The position numbers and the translations under genes were made by a program. Under the pieces are notes generated by a model, which was not told where the DNA came from, made no database searches, and was given only the letters and a program-made list of their open reading frames with translations. A stretch of 64,000 nt of DNA from Pseudomonas sp. LBUM920 (GTDB lineage Bacteria; Pseudomonadota; Gammaproteobacteria; Pseudomonadales; Pseudomonadaceae): NCBI RefSeq assembly GCF_003852315.1, contig NZ_CP027762.1:1779501-1843500 (forward strand). Reading direction: 5' to 3'. This document shows, in pieces, positions 42,240 through 51,136 of the stretch. Numbering within the stretch: the first letter of the stretch is position 1; each line of letters starts with the position of its first letter.

Positions 42240-42863
42240 ATGACGATTCGTGCAGTAGTTTTTGATTTCGGCGGTGTCCTGTTCGACTGGAACCCGCACC
42301 ACTTGTACCGCCAGCTGATTGCCGACGATCACGAGCGGCAACACTTTCTCGACACCATTTGCACCCAAGCCTGGAACACCGAGCAGGACGCCGGTCGCAG
42401 CCTGGCCGAAGGCACGCGCCACCTGATCGAGCAGTACCCGGAACACGCACCCTTGATCCAGGCCTATTACGACCGTTGGCACGAAATGCTGCGCGGCGCG
42501 TTGCCAGAAGGTGTGGCGATTCTCGAGGCGTTGCATCAAGCCGATATGCCGCTGTTCGGGCTCACCAACTGGTCGGCTGAAACCTTTCCCTATGCGCGGG
42601 CCAACTACCCGTTCCTGCAGTATTTGCGCGACATTGTGGTCTCCGGCGAGCTGAAGCAAATCAAGCCGGACGCGGCGATCTATCACGCGAGCCTCAGCCA
42701 GGTGCGCGCCCATCTGCCGGATATCCAGCCGGGCGAGGTGGTGTTTATCGACGACGTGGCGGGCAATGTCGAGGCCGCCGTCGCCCTCGGTTGGCAAGGT
42801 ATTCATCACGTGTCGGCCGAGCGTACTGCGGCGCGCCTGCGGGCGTTGGGCGTGGACTTCTAG
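42240..42863 (+). CDS. HAD-family hydrolase (YihX-like phosphatase)
   Basis: The 207-aa protein has HAD motif I as FDFGGVLFDW (nucleophile Asp9, with Gly instead of the usual second Asp), motif II LTNWS, motif III Lys in KQIKPDAAIY and motif IV FIDDVAGN. This DFGGV version is typical of YihX-like sugar-phosphate phosphatases and haloacid dehalogenase-like enzymes. GGAGG precedes ATG 42240. The end overlaps the convergent LysR gene by four bases. Confidence 0.87.
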   Translation: MTIRAVVFDFGGVLFDWNPHHLYRQLIADDHERQHFLDTICTQAWNTEQDAGRSLAEGTRHLIEQYPEHAPLIQAYYDRWHEMLRGALPEGVAILEALHQADMPLFGLTNWSAETFPYARANYPFLQYLRDIVVSGELKQIKPDAAIYHASLSQVRAHLPDIQPGEVVFIDDVAGNVEAAVALGWQGIHHVSAERTAARLRALGVDF

Positions 42864-43765
42864 CGCGCCCATTTTTCCATGGCGAAATCCACAAAGGCGC
42901 GCAGCTTGGGCAGGCGGTAGCGGTCCTGTCTGTAAAGCAGGTGCATGGGGCGGCGGGGTAGCGTGTAGGACGTTAACAAGGCTACCAGCTTGCCGCTCTC
43001 CAGGTCCGGCTGTACCAGGGCATCGGCCAGCATGATGATGCCCATGCCGTTCAGGGCCGCCTGGCGCAGGCCTTGCGAGCTGTTGATGGTCAATGACCCG
43101 GACACCGGCACCTCCACCTCGCCTTCCTCGCCAGTCAGGCGCCACAGTTTGTCGGAGTCGCGCCAGTTGTCGGTCGCGGGGTAGGCGAACGCCAGGCAGT
43201 CATGGTGCTGCAGGTCACTGGGTGTCTGCGGCGTGCCGCGGCGTGCCAGGTAATCCGGTGAAGCGCAGAGGGTGAGGGTGTAGGCCTGCATGGGCCGGGC
43301 GATCAGGCTGGAGGTTTCCAGCTCGCCAAGGCGGATTGCTACGTCGAAGCCGCTGTCGACCAGGTCCATCCGCTCGTTGCTGAGCACCACGTAGAGGTTG
43401 ATCAGCGGGTAGCGCTGAGAAAATTCGCTCAGGGCAGGCGTCAGGCGTTCGGTGCCGAATACCGGTGGCGCGGTAATGCGCAGGTTGCCCTTGGGCGTTT
43501 CGCTGTGGGCCTGCTCCGCCAATACTTCAGAGTCGGCAACCAGCCCCAGTACCTCCAGGCAGCGCTGGTAATACTGCCCACCAAACTCGGTGAGGCTTTG
43601 CTTGCGCGTGGTGCGCTTGAGCAGGCTGACGCCCAGGCGCTGCTCCAGGGCGCGGAGGTGATTGCCGACCATGGTGGTCGACATCCCGCATTCCTGCGCG
43701 GCGGCCGTCATGCTGCCGCTCTCCACCACCTTGACGTACACCGACATTGCCTGGAACAGATCCAT
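42860..43765 (-). CDS. LysR-family transcriptional regulator
   Basis: The protein of 301 aa starts MDLFQAMSVYVKVVESGSMTAAAQECGMSTTMVGNHLRALEQRLGVSLLKRTTRKQSLTE (winged helix-turn-helix) and continues with an effector domain (GNLRITAPPVFGTERLTPAL, GFDVAIRLGELETSSLIARPM). It diverges from the aminotransferase gene, 103 bases between starts, and probably regulates it. Confidence 0.92.
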   Translation of the reverse strand: MDLFQAMSVYVKVVESGSMTAAAQECGMSTTMVGNHLRALEQRLGVSLLKRTTRKQSLTEFGGQYYQRCLEVLGLVADSEVLAEQAHSETPKGNLRITAPPVFGTERLTPALSEFSQRYPLINLYVVLSNERMDLVDSGFDVAIRLGELETSSLIARPMQAYTLTLCASPDYLARRGTPQTPSDLQHHDCLAFAYPATDNWRDSDKLWRLTGEEGEVEVPVSGSLTINSSQGLRQAALNGMGIIMLADALVQPDLESGKLVALLTSYTLPRRPMHLLYRQDRYRLPKLRAFVDFAMEKWAR

Positions 43766-43868
43766 TATCAAGCCTTGGTTTAAAGTCATTACAGGAATGC
43801 GCAGTTTATCCAGCTCGGGTGGCTAACGATACTGGTGCCATCACTATGATGCACTGGAGCTTGCCACC

Positions 43869-45038
43869 ATGACCGCCGCCTGCCTGATGACCACCTATCA
43901 ACCCTTGGCCCTGAGCTTCACCCGCGGCCTGGGCACGCGCCTGTGGGACCAGCAGGGCCGTGAATACCTCGACGCGGTCGCCGGCGTGGCGGTGACCAAT
44001 GTCGGGCACTCCCACCCTCGGCTGGTGACGGCGATCAGTGAACAGGCGGGCCTGCTGCTGCACACCTCCAACCTCTACAACATTGATTGGCAGCAACGGC
44101 TGGCCCAGCGCCTGGCACAGTTGTCTGGCCTTGACCGTGCGTTCTTCAACAACTCCGGCGCCGAAGCCAACGAAACAGCGCTGAAACTCGCTCGGCTGCA
44201 TGGCTGGAAAAAGGGCATCGAAGAGCCGCTGGTGGTCGTGATGGAAAATGCGTTTCACGGGCGCACCCTCGGCACCATGGCGGCCAGCGACGGGCCGTCG
44301 GTGCGCCTGGGGTTTCAGCGCTTGCCGGGGGATTTTCTCAAGGTCGGGTTTGGCGACCTGGCGGCGCTGGAAGCCATCACGCAACAATTCGGCCCGCGCA
44401 TTGCCGCGGTGCTGCTGGAACCGATCCAGGGCGAGAGTGGCGTGCTGCCAGCGCCGCCCGGCTACCTGAAAGCCCTGCGCGAGCATTGCACGCGCCACGG
44501 CTGGCTGATGATGCTCGACGAGATCCAGACCGGCATCGGCCGCACCGGCGCATGGTTTGCGTTCCAGCATGAAGGCATCGTGCCGGACGTGATGACGCTG
44601 GCCAAAGGCCTTGGCAATGGCGTGCCCATCGGCGCCTGCCTGGCCCGGGCCGCTGTGGCCCAGCTGTTCACACCCGGCAGCCACGGCAGCACATTCGGCG
44701 GCAACCCGCTGGCCTGCCGCGTGGGCTGCACGGTGCTGGACATTATTGAAGAGCAAGGCCTGCTGCAGAACGCCGCGCAACAGGGCGAACGGCTGTTGGC
44801 GCGCCTGCGTGTGGAGTTAAGCGAGCACCCGCAGGTGCTGGCGATTCGCGGGCAAGGCCTGATGGTCGGGATCGAACTGGCACAGCCTTACCGCGATCTG
44901 GCCTATCGCGCAGCGCACGAACATGGGCTTTTGATCAACGTGACGCGCGGCAAGATCATCCGCCTGCTGCCGCCGCTGACGCTGGAGGCCAAGGAGGTAG
45001 AGATGATCGTAAGGGCCATCGCCCGCTTATTGGACTGA
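43869..45038 (+). CDS. class III aminotransferase (acetylornithine transaminase-like)
   Basis: The 389-aa PLP enzyme has SGAEANETALKLAR (phosphate-binding), MENAFHGRTLGTMAAS, the Asp of MLDEIQTGIGRTGAWFAF, the Schiff-base Lys in TLAKGLGNGVPIGACLA, and GSTFGGNPLACRVG. This is the ArgD/succinylornithine aminotransferase layout; N2-acetylornithine or a related omega-amino substrate is likely. It may be a second, dedicated copy and not the biosynthetic ArgD, since it stands alone with a LysR regulator. Confidence 0.85.
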   Translation: MTAACLMTTYQPLALSFTRGLGTRLWDQQGREYLDAVAGVAVTNVGHSHPRLVTAISEQAGLLLHTSNLYNIDWQQRLAQRLAQLSGLDRAFFNNSGAEANETALKLARLHGWKKGIEEPLVVVMENAFHGRTLGTMAASDGPSVRLGFQRLPGDFLKVGFGDLAALEAITQQFGPRIAAVLLEPIQGESGVLPAPPGYLKALREHCTRHGWLMMLDEIQTGIGRTGAWFAFQHEGIVPDVMTLAKGLGNGVPIGACLARAAVAQLFTPGSHGSTFGGNPLACRVGCTVLDIIEEQGLLQNAAQQGERLLARLRVELSEHPQVLAIRGQGLMVGIELAQPYRDLAYRAAHEHGLLINVTRGKIIRLLPPLTLEAKEVEMIVRAIARLLD

Positions 45039-45050
45039 AACCCGGTAAAA

Positions 45051-45139
45051 GTGTGGGAGCTGGCTTGCCTGCGATAGCATCACCTCGGTCTGACATTAAG
45101 ACCGAGGCGCTTGCATCGCAGGCAAGCCAGCTCCCACAC
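45051..45139. repeat. REPIN (GCTGGCTTGCCTGCGAT type)
   Basis: GTGTGGGAGCTGGCTTGCCT and the inverse AGGCAAGCCAGCTCCCACAC form the ends; an inner inverted repeat (ACCTCGGTCT / AGACCGAGG) makes a second hairpin. It lies 12 bases after the aminotransferase stop, in a convergent gap. Confidence 0.9.
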
Positions 45140-45165
45140 ATGCACACATTGAATCCGTGTGACTT

Positions 45166-46080
45166 TCACAGATCTGGGCCGTTGAGCCACTCCTGATTCA
45201 TGGTGTCGGTATCGCCCAGGTACTCCAGTAACCAACTCATCGCCGGCGACAATTTGCTCTGCGCCCAGGCCACGCACGACGGGCTGGCCGGGAACGGCCG
45301 GCGCAATTGCAGCGCGACCAGCTCGCCACGTTCGATCCACGGCAACACCTGATGCGCCGGCGCCATGCCCACGCACAGGCCATCGCGCAGGCAATCAAGC
45401 GCCGAGGACCAGTTGGGTACCACCAGCCGGCGTTGGTTATCCAGGGTCCAGGTGTCGCGCTTGGGCAGGTTGCGCGAGGTGTCGGTCATGCACAGCGAGG
45501 CGAACGGCCGCAGTTGATCGTCACTGAGCAAGCCGTCCAGCGCCGCCAGCGGATGCCTGGCGCTGACCACACACAGCCAGTTCAGCAGGCCCATGTCGCG
45601 AAAGGTGAAGTGGCTGGCCACCGGCACCGCGCTGGTGGCGCCGATCACAATGTCGGTGCGTTCATCGGCCAGGGCATCCCATACGCCGTTGTACACCTCG
45701 TATTCCAACAGCAATTCCACCTCGGGAAACTGCCGATAGAAGTCCAGCACCAGCTGCCGGCAGCGCTGGGGTTTGACGATGGAATCCACCGCAACCTTCA
45801 ATTGGCCGCTCCAGCCATTCGCCACCTGCTGGCACAAACGCCGTGTACCGAGCATTTTTTTCATCACGCCGCGGGCTTCGTCTATAAATAGACGGCCGGC
45901 CGGGGTCAGCTCCACGTCACGATGGCGCCGCACAAACAGCGGCACCGCCAGCCATTCCTCGAGCTGACGCACCGTATAGCTGATGGCCGAAGGCACGCGG
46001 TGCAGTTCCTGGGCGGCCGCGCTGAAGCTGCCGTGGCGCGCCACGGCATCCACCACATCCAGCGAGTACTCGGACCACAT
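45166..46080 (-). CDS. punR: LysR-family regulator PunR-like (purine nucleoside)
   Basis: The 304-aa protein (MWSEYSLDVVDAVARHGSFSAAAQELHRVPSAISYTVRQLEEWLAVPLFVRRHRDVELTPAG) is a LysR regulator. It diverges from a Bcr/CflA-type transporter with 122 bases between starts, the same pairing as punR (ydhB) and punC (ydhC) of E. coli, whose product activates nucleoside transport. ATG 46080 has GAAGG upstream; an extra five-codon TTG start is unlikely. Confidence 0.82.
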   Translation of the reverse strand: MWSEYSLDVVDAVARHGSFSAAAQELHRVPSAISYTVRQLEEWLAVPLFVRRHRDVELTPAGRLFIDEARGVMKKMLGTRRLCQQVANGWSGQLKVAVDSIVKPQRCRQLVLDFYRQFPEVELLLEYEVYNGVWDALADERTDIVIGATSAVPVASHFTFRDMGLLNWLCVVSARHPLAALDGLLSDDQLRPFASLCMTDTSRNLPKRDTWTLDNQRRLVVPNWSSALDCLRDGLCVGMAPAHQVLPWIERGELVALQLRRPFPASPSCVAWAQSKLSPAMSWLLEYLGDTDTMNQEWLNGPDL

Positions 46081-46202
46081 GATGGTTGCCTTCAAAATAT
46101 TTGATAGAGGTGTCCAATTATTATCGCTTCACACCCACACTGTCAGCTTCATAATGGGCGCCAGTCAGCAAATAGTTTGATGGCAAGGTCAGCAAGGCTT
46201 CA

Positions 46203-47387
46203 ATGAAAAATTCTTTTGGTTTCACGTGGTACCTGGCGGGGCTGAGCATGCTCGGTTATCTCGCCATGGATATGTACTTGCCGGCGTTCGGCGCCATGGG
46301 CGAGCAGTTGCAGATCAGTGCGGGCGCTGTGGGCGCCAGCTTGAGTATTTTCCTCGCCGGTTTTGCGGTGGGGCAGTTGTTGTGGGGGCCGTTGTCCGAC
46401 CGCCTCGGGCGCAAGCCGATACTGCTGGCGGGCCTGAGCCTGTTTGTAGTGGGTTGCCTGGGCATGTTCTGGGTCGAAACCGCGCCGCAACTGCTGGCGT
46501 TGCGTTTTATGCAAGCGATTGGCGTGTGTTCTGCGGCGGTGAGCTGGCAGGCACTGGTGATCGACCGATACCCGGCCGATAAGGCGCATCGCGTGTTCGC
46601 CAGCATCATGCCGCTGATGTCGCTGTCACCGGCCCTGGCGCCGTTGCTGGGCGCCATGGTGTTGAATCACTTCGGCTGGCAGGCGATCTTCGGTGTACTG
46701 CTGGGCGTGTCGCTGCTGTTGCTGCTGCCGACTTTGTTGCTGCGCAAAATGCCCAAACGTCGGGCAGAGGAGGGCGAACCTTCGCGCCTCGGTTATGGGC
46801 AGTTGCTGACCTCCCGCGTGTTCACCGGCAACGTGATGATCTTCGCAGCCTGCTCGGCCAGTTTCTTTGCCTGGTTGACGGCCTCGCCCTTCATCCTGGG
46901 CGACATGGGTTACAGCCCGAATGACATTGGCCTGAGCTACGTGCTGCCGACGTTGGCGTTTCTGATCGGTGGTTACAGCTGCCGCAGCGCATTGCAGCGC
47001 TATCAGGGCAAAACCCTGCTGCCCTGGTTACTGGTGGCGTACTGCATCAGCATGGTGGCGTTGTACCTGGTCGCCACGTTGACCGTGCCCACCCTGACCA
47101 CCTTGCTGATCCCGTTCTGCCTGATGGCGCTGGTCAACGGTGCCAGTTACCCGATCGTGGTGGCGAATGCGCTGATGCCGTTTGCGGAAAATTCCGGCAA
47201 GGCAGCGGCACTGCAAAACACCTTGCAGCTGGGGCTGTGCTTTCTCAGCAGCCTGCTGGTGTCGTCGATGATTGACCAGCCGTTGCTGATCACCGTGATC
47301 GTGATGCTCGCAACGGCGCCGTTGGCGGTGCTGGGGTATTGGCTGGCGCGGCCGAAGACGGATAACTCGGAACTCGCAAACGCTTAA
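46203..47387 (+). CDS. punC: MFS transporter PunC-like (purine nucleosides)
   Basis: The 394-aa protein has 12 membrane segments and the Bcr/CflA signature (MLGYLAMDMYLPAFGAMGEQLQISAGAVGASLSIFLAGFAVGQLLWGPLSDRLGRKPILL). With the divergent PunR-like regulator it matches E. coli PunC, an inner-membrane purine nucleoside importer. A Tsx-like channel gene and an NCS2 permease lie directly downstream, supporting the nucleoside role. Confidence 0.83.
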   Translation: MKNSFGFTWYLAGLSMLGYLAMDMYLPAFGAMGEQLQISAGAVGASLSIFLAGFAVGQLLWGPLSDRLGRKPILLAGLSLFVVGCLGMFWVETAPQLLALRFMQAIGVCSAAVSWQALVIDRYPADKAHRVFASIMPLMSLSPALAPLLGAMVLNHFGWQAIFGVLLGVSLLLLLPTLLLRKMPKRRAEEGEPSRLGYGQLLTSRVFTGNVMIFAACSASFFAWLTASPFILGDMGYSPNDIGLSYVLPTLAFLIGGYSCRSALQRYQGKTLLPWLLVAYCISMVALYLVATLTVPTLTTLLIPFCLMALVNGASYPIVVANALMPFAENSGKAAALQNTLQLGLCFLSSLLVSSMIDQPLLITVIVMLATAPLAVLGYWLARPKTDNSELANA

Positions 47388-47408
47388 ATCTGCACTGCGA
47401 TCAAAAAT

Positions 47409-47493
47409 GTGGGAGCTGGCTTGCCTGCGATAGCATCGAGTCGGTGATTCCGAAGTACCCAGGTGCCTGCATCGCAGGCAAGCCAGCTCCCAC
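47409..47493. repeat. REPIN (GCTGGCTTGCCTGCGAT type)
   Basis: GTGGGAGCTGGCTTGCCTGC at one end and GCAGGCAAGCCAGCTCCCAC at the other. It sits 21 bases after punC in a convergent gap. Confidence 0.9.
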
Positions 47494-47516
47494 AGTTGAT
47501 TGGGTTTCTTCAGGGG

Positions 47517-48350
47517 TTAGAACGTGACTTCCATGTTCAGCGTTGGCGTGGAAGTCCGAGTTCCCCGGCCGCCGTCCACGCCGAACTTGTTGTGCCAGTA
47601 CTCATAGCCCACCCCGAGATACAGGTTCGGCTTCACACTTTTACCCGGCCTTACCGCCACCATCAGCGCGGTGCGCATCAGCGTTTCTGGCGCGGTGTCG
47701 CGGCCATGGTAGTCCTCGCCTTTTTCCCCAACGTAATTGATAAAACCCTGGAATTTCGCCGCATGGTTGGCGATGTCGAACGGGCGCATCCACGTCAGGT
47801 TGAGCATGAAGGTGTCGTCAAACGTATGGTTTGACTCCTGCGCGCCGGGGATGCCGGTGTGGTTCTTTTCCTTGTAGTACATCAGGCTCAGGTCCAACAC
47901 ACCGACCGTGTTGAACTTCAGCGTCGGGCCGATCACCAGTGCGCGCTTTTTGGCTGAGGCGACGTTGTTGTTGCGGTTGGCATCAAAGCCCAGCGTCAGC
48001 GCGTAATCCTTGATCAACCCAGTGCCGAGCGGCACATCAAACACCCGCGATGCATACAGTTGATGCCGGTAAACGGCGTAGACCTCACTGCCGCCATGGT
48101 CGGTGCCCTTGCGCGGGTCGTGGCTGTCGGACAGGAACACATCCAGGTTCAGGTAGTTGCTGCCGTATTGGTAGCCACTGGCGTGGGTAAAGCTGTAGAT
48201 GCGTTTGCTGAAGTCATCGGGGTTGTTCGGATTGGTGAAGTGTTGGCCATAGCGAAATCCTACGCTGTTGTTCATCCATTCCACCGCGACAGCCTCCCCA
48301 CCGCCGAGAAGGGTCAATGCAACGGTTGCGCCCTGTAATGCCTTTTTCAT
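47517..48350 (-). CDS. nucleoside-specific outer-membrane channel (Tsx/OmpK-like)
   Basis: The 277-aa protein has a signal peptide (MKKALQGATVALTLLGGGEAVA) and a 12-strand barrel ending in VTF*, the usual terminal Phe. The opening EWMNNSVGFRYGQHFTNPNNPDDFSKRIYSFTHASGYQYGSNYLNLDVFLSD is typical of the Tsx-like/OmpK family of nucleoside channels. It lies between punC and an NCS2 purine permease and is likely the outer-membrane part of that uptake route. Confidence 0.85.
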   Translation of the reverse strand: MKKALQGATVALTLLGGGEAVAVEWMNNSVGFRYGQHFTNPNNPDDFSKRIYSFTHASGYQYGSNYLNLDVFLSDSHDPRKGTDHGGSEVYAVYRHQLYASRVFDVPLGTGLIKDYALTLGFDANRNNNVASAKKRALVIGPTLKFNTVGVLDLSLMYYKEKNHTGIPGAQESNHTFDDTFMLNLTWMRPFDIANHAAKFQGFINYVGEKGEDYHGRDTAPETLMRTALMVAVRPGKSVKPNLYLGVGYEYWHNKFGVDGGRGTRTSTPTLNMEVTF

Positions 48351-48431
48351 TGTTTTAGGTCCTTTGGCGTTCTGGCTCATGACGGCCGGATTGTTTTTGT
48401 AACGCCGATGGAGGGTATCTTGTTCGATTGA

Positions 48432-48475
48432 TTGTATACAACTCTATGGACATACAGTCCAAACATTGCATACAG
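48432..48475. promoter_or_regulatory. paired TTGTATACAA-like operator half-sites
   Basis: TTGTATACAA (perfect palindrome, 48432) and TTGCATACAG (48466) are 34 bases apart in the 158-base divergent gap between the channel gene and the NCS2 permease gene. TTGTATACAA is a sequence I associate with GntR-type regulators of purine and allantoin use. It may co-regulate both genes. Confidence 0.5.
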
Positions 48476-48508
48476 TGTTCGCACAACAAAAACAGAGAAC
48501 CCCTCACC

Positions 48509-50011
48509 ATGACTATCCCTAAGGCGTCACCGCAGCGGCCAGAAGATGAGAATCTTGGCACCGCCGCCAACATGGCTTACGGCCTGCAGCATGTGCTCAC
48601 CATGTACGGCGGCATCGTTGCCGTGCCGTTGATCGTCGGCCAGGCGGCCGGTTTGTCGCCGGCGGATATCGGCCTGTTGATCGCCGCGTCGCTGTTTGCC
48701 GGTGGCCTGGCCACGCTGTTGCAGACCCTGGGCCTGCCATTTTTTGGCTGCCAGCTGCCGCTGGTGCAGGGCGTGTCCTTTGCCGGTGTAGCGACCATGG
48801 TGGCGATAGTCGGCAGTGATGGCGCCGGCGGACTACCGGCGATTCTCGGCGCGGTGATGGCCGCGTCGTTTATCGGCTTGCTGATCACGCCGGTGTTCTC
48901 ACGGATCACCAAGTTTTTTCCGCCGTTGGTCACCGGCATTGTGATCACCACCATTGGCCTCACACTGATGCCCGTGGCGGCACGCTGGGCCATGGGCGGC
49001 AACAGCCGCGCGGCGGATTTCGGCAGCATGGCCAATATCGGCCTCGCCGCGTTGACCCTGGTGCTGGTGTTGCTGCTGAGCAAGATCGGCAGCGCGGCCA
49101 TTTCGCGGCTGTCGATTCTGTTGGCGATGGTGATCGGCACTGTGATCGCGGTGTTTTTGGGCATGGCGGATTTCTCCGGTGTGGCCCAGGGGCCCATGTT
49201 CGGCTTCCCCACGCCGTTCCATTTCGGCATGCCGACCTTTCATGTGGCGGCAATCATTTCCATGTGCATCGTGGTGATGGTCACCCTGGTGGAAACCTCG
49301 GCGGACATCCTCGCGGTGGGCGAGATCATCGACACCAAGGTCGATTCCAAGCGCCTGGGTAATGGTTTGCGCGCCGACATGCTGTCGAGCATGTTCGCGC
49401 CGATCTTCGGTTCATTCACCCAAAGCGCGTTCGCCCAGAACGTCGGACTGGTGGCAGTGACCGGGGTAAAGAGCCGCTTTGTGGTGGCCACGGGCGGGGT
49501 GTTTCTGGTGGTGCTGGGGCTGTTGCCGTTTATGGGCCGGGTGATCGCGGCCGTGCCGACATCGGTGCTCGGCGGCGCCGGCATCGTGCTGTTCGGCACC
49601 GTGGCGGCCAGTGGTATTCGCACGCTGTCCAAGGTGGATTACCGCAACAACATGAACCTGATCATCGTGGCCACGTCTATCGGCTTCGGCATGATCCCCA
49701 TCGCGGCGCCGAACTTCTACGACCACTTCCCCACCTGGTTCGCGACCATTTTCCACTCGGGCATCAGTTCGTCGGCGATCATGGCGATCCTGCTGAACCT
49801 GGCGTTCAACCACTTCACCGCGGGTAACTCGGACCAGCAGTCGGTGTTCGTGGCGGGCACTGAGCGCAGTTTGTGCTTCCACGATGTGGCGGCATTGCGC
49901 GATGGGGATTACTTCAGCGGCGGCAAGTTGTTTGATGCTGAAGGGAAAGAAATTCCGGTGGTGGCTGACGTGCCAAGGAAGGCCGTAAAACCTGAAACCA
50001 CCGAAGTCTAA
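48509..50011 (+). CDS. NCS2-family nucleobase permease (uracil/xanthine/urate type)
   Basis: The 500-aa protein has 14 predicted membrane segments and the NCS2 signatures: ANMAYGLQHVLTMYGGIVAVPLIVG, the Q-containing FFGCQLPLVQGVSF, VTLVETSADILAVGEIID and the substrate-loop QSAFAQNVGLVAVTGVKSRFVVATGG. This ETSAD-type motif with QNVG is that of xanthine/urate transporters (UacT/XanP). ATG 48509 (MTIPKASPQRPEDENLGTAA) is used; upstream codons are not conserved. Proton-driven uptake of a purine is expected. Confidence 0.9.
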   Translation: MTIPKASPQRPEDENLGTAANMAYGLQHVLTMYGGIVAVPLIVGQAAGLSPADIGLLIAASLFAGGLATLLQTLGLPFFGCQLPLVQGVSFAGVATMVAIVGSDGAGGLPAILGAVMAASFIGLLITPVFSRITKFFPPLVTGIVITTIGLTLMPVAARWAMGGNSRAADFGSMANIGLAALTLVLVLLLSKIGSAAISRLSILLAMVIGTVIAVFLGMADFSGVAQGPMFGFPTPFHFGMPTFHVAAIISMCIVVMVTLVETSADILAVGEIIDTKVDSKRLGNGLRADMLSSMFAPIFGSFTQSAFAQNVGLVAVTGVKSRFVVATGGVFLVVLGLLPFMGRVIAAVPTSVLGGAGIVLFGTVAASGIRTLSKVDYRNNMNLIIVATSIGFGMIPIAAPNFYDHFPTWFATIFHSGISSSAIMAILLNLAFNHFTAGNSDQQSVFVAGTERSLCFHDVAALRDGDYFSGGKLFDAEGKEIPVVADVPRKAVKPETTEV

Positions 50012-50015
50012 AAAT

Positions 50016-50103
50016 GTGGGAGCGGGCTTGCTCGCGAATGCGCTGGATCAGTCGAAACCTTCATTGACTGACACCCAGCATTCGCGAGCAAGCCCGCTCC
50101 CAC
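50016..50103. repeat. REPIN (GCGGGCTTGCTCGCGAA type)
   Basis: GTGGGAGCGGGCTTGCTCGC and GCGAGCAAGCCCGCTCCCAC ends. It is in the convergent gap between the NCS2 permease and the first hydrolase of the pip locus, the same REP type as at 42041. Confidence 0.9.
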
Positions 50104-50110
50104 AGTGGAA

Positions 50111-51043
50111 TTAGCCCGCCTTGAGGACGTTGTGCGGCACTGAGCACACCTCATCCAGAAACTTCACCACGGTCCCCATGCACGCCTGGCGCTCTTCCAC
50201 GTGGGGCATGTGGCTGGAATCTTCAAACAGCGCCCAGCGCACGTCCGCGATCTCATCCAGAAACGGCTTGACCACCAGTGGCGTCGCCTCGTCGTGTCGG
50301 CCGGAAATCACCAGGGTCGGCACATTGATCGCCGACAGGCGGCCAATCACATTCCAGTCCTTGAGGCTGCCAATCACGTGAAACTCGGTCGGGCCGCTCA
50401 TGGCGTGGTACACCGTCGGGTCGGCGTCCACCGCTGCGAAGGTGCGGGCCACTTCTTCCGGCCACGGTATGACACGGCACACGTGCTGGTCATAAAAAAT
50501 CCGCGAGGCGGCGAGGTATTCCGGGTCCTGGTAGGTGCCGGCCTGTTCGTGTTTGAGCAGGGTTTCGTGCACGCCTTCAGGCAGCAGTTGGCGCAGGCGG
50601 TTGGCTTCGCTGACCCACGTGCGCATGCAGGTGGGCGAGTTGGCCGGGATAAACGCGCGCAAGCCCTTCGGCTGCAGAATCGCGTGCTCGCTGCCGAGCA
50701 TGCCGCCCCAGGATTGCCCGAGGATCGCGTAGTTGTCGCTGATCTGCAGGTGGTCCAGCAGGTTGTTCAACTCTTCAAGGAACAGGCCGATGGTCCAGAA
50801 CGACGGGTCTTTGTCCGGCAAATGGGTGGAGCGGCCATTGCCCAACTGGTCGTAGTGAATCACCGCATGGCCGCTGGCAGCCACGTCTTTGAAGGCGTCG
50901 ACATAGTCATGGGTGCAGCCGGGGCCGCCGTGGATGATCACCAACGGTGTACGGCCGGTGGTCAGGTCGCCAGTGACGCGGTACCAGGTCTGGTAGGCGC
51001 CGAATGCCGCATAACCTTCGCGGACTTTCTCGATGAATTCCAT
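50111..51043 (-). CDS. proline-iminopeptidase-like alpha/beta hydrolase (S33)
   Basis: The 310-aa protein has the S33 features: oxyanion motif IIHGGPGCTHDY (about 36-47), nucleophile Ser in GQSWGGMLG, the acid in SGRHDEATP and His in EDSSHMPHVEE. Pip enzymes release N-terminal proline or a similar residue from small peptides. Start ATG 51043 (MEFIEKVREGYAAFGAYQTW). A lux-box-like palindrome at 51105-51124 lies 62 bases upstream, and the LuxR solo gene is the next one on the same strand, so it is a likely target. Confidence 0.87.
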   Translation of the reverse strand: MEFIEKVREGYAAFGAYQTWYRVTGDLTTGRTPLVIIHGGPGCTHDYVDAFKDVAASGHAVIHYDQLGNGRSTHLPDKDPSFWTIGLFLEELNNLLDHLQISDNYAILGQSWGGMLGSEHAILQPKGLRAFIPANSPTCMRTWVSEANRLRQLLPEGVHETLLKHEQAGTYQDPEYLAASRIFYDQHVCRVIPWPEEVARTFAAVDADPTVYHAMSGPTEFHVIGSLKDWNVIGRLSAINVPTLVISGRHDEATPLVVKPFLDEIADVRWALFEDSSHMPHVEERQACMGTVVKFLDEVCSVPHNVLKAG

Positions 51044-51104
51044 TTCGTACCCTGCTCTGAAAAAAAGGATCAGGGATACGATAGTCCGCACACGAGGTTT
51101 AAGT

Positions 51105-51124
51105 AACTAGCAAAACAGCTAGGT
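51105..51124 (-). promoter_or_regulatory. lux-box-like element upstream of the first pip gene
   Basis: AACTAGCAAAACAGCTAGGT, 20 bp, ends CTAGGT and begins AACTAG, one base short of perfect ACCTA-N10-TAGGT symmetry. It has the same length and core as the element at 51982. It lies between the LuxR solo gene and the hydrolase gene. Confidence 0.7.
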
Positions 51125-51136
51125 TTTGCCGAAGTT

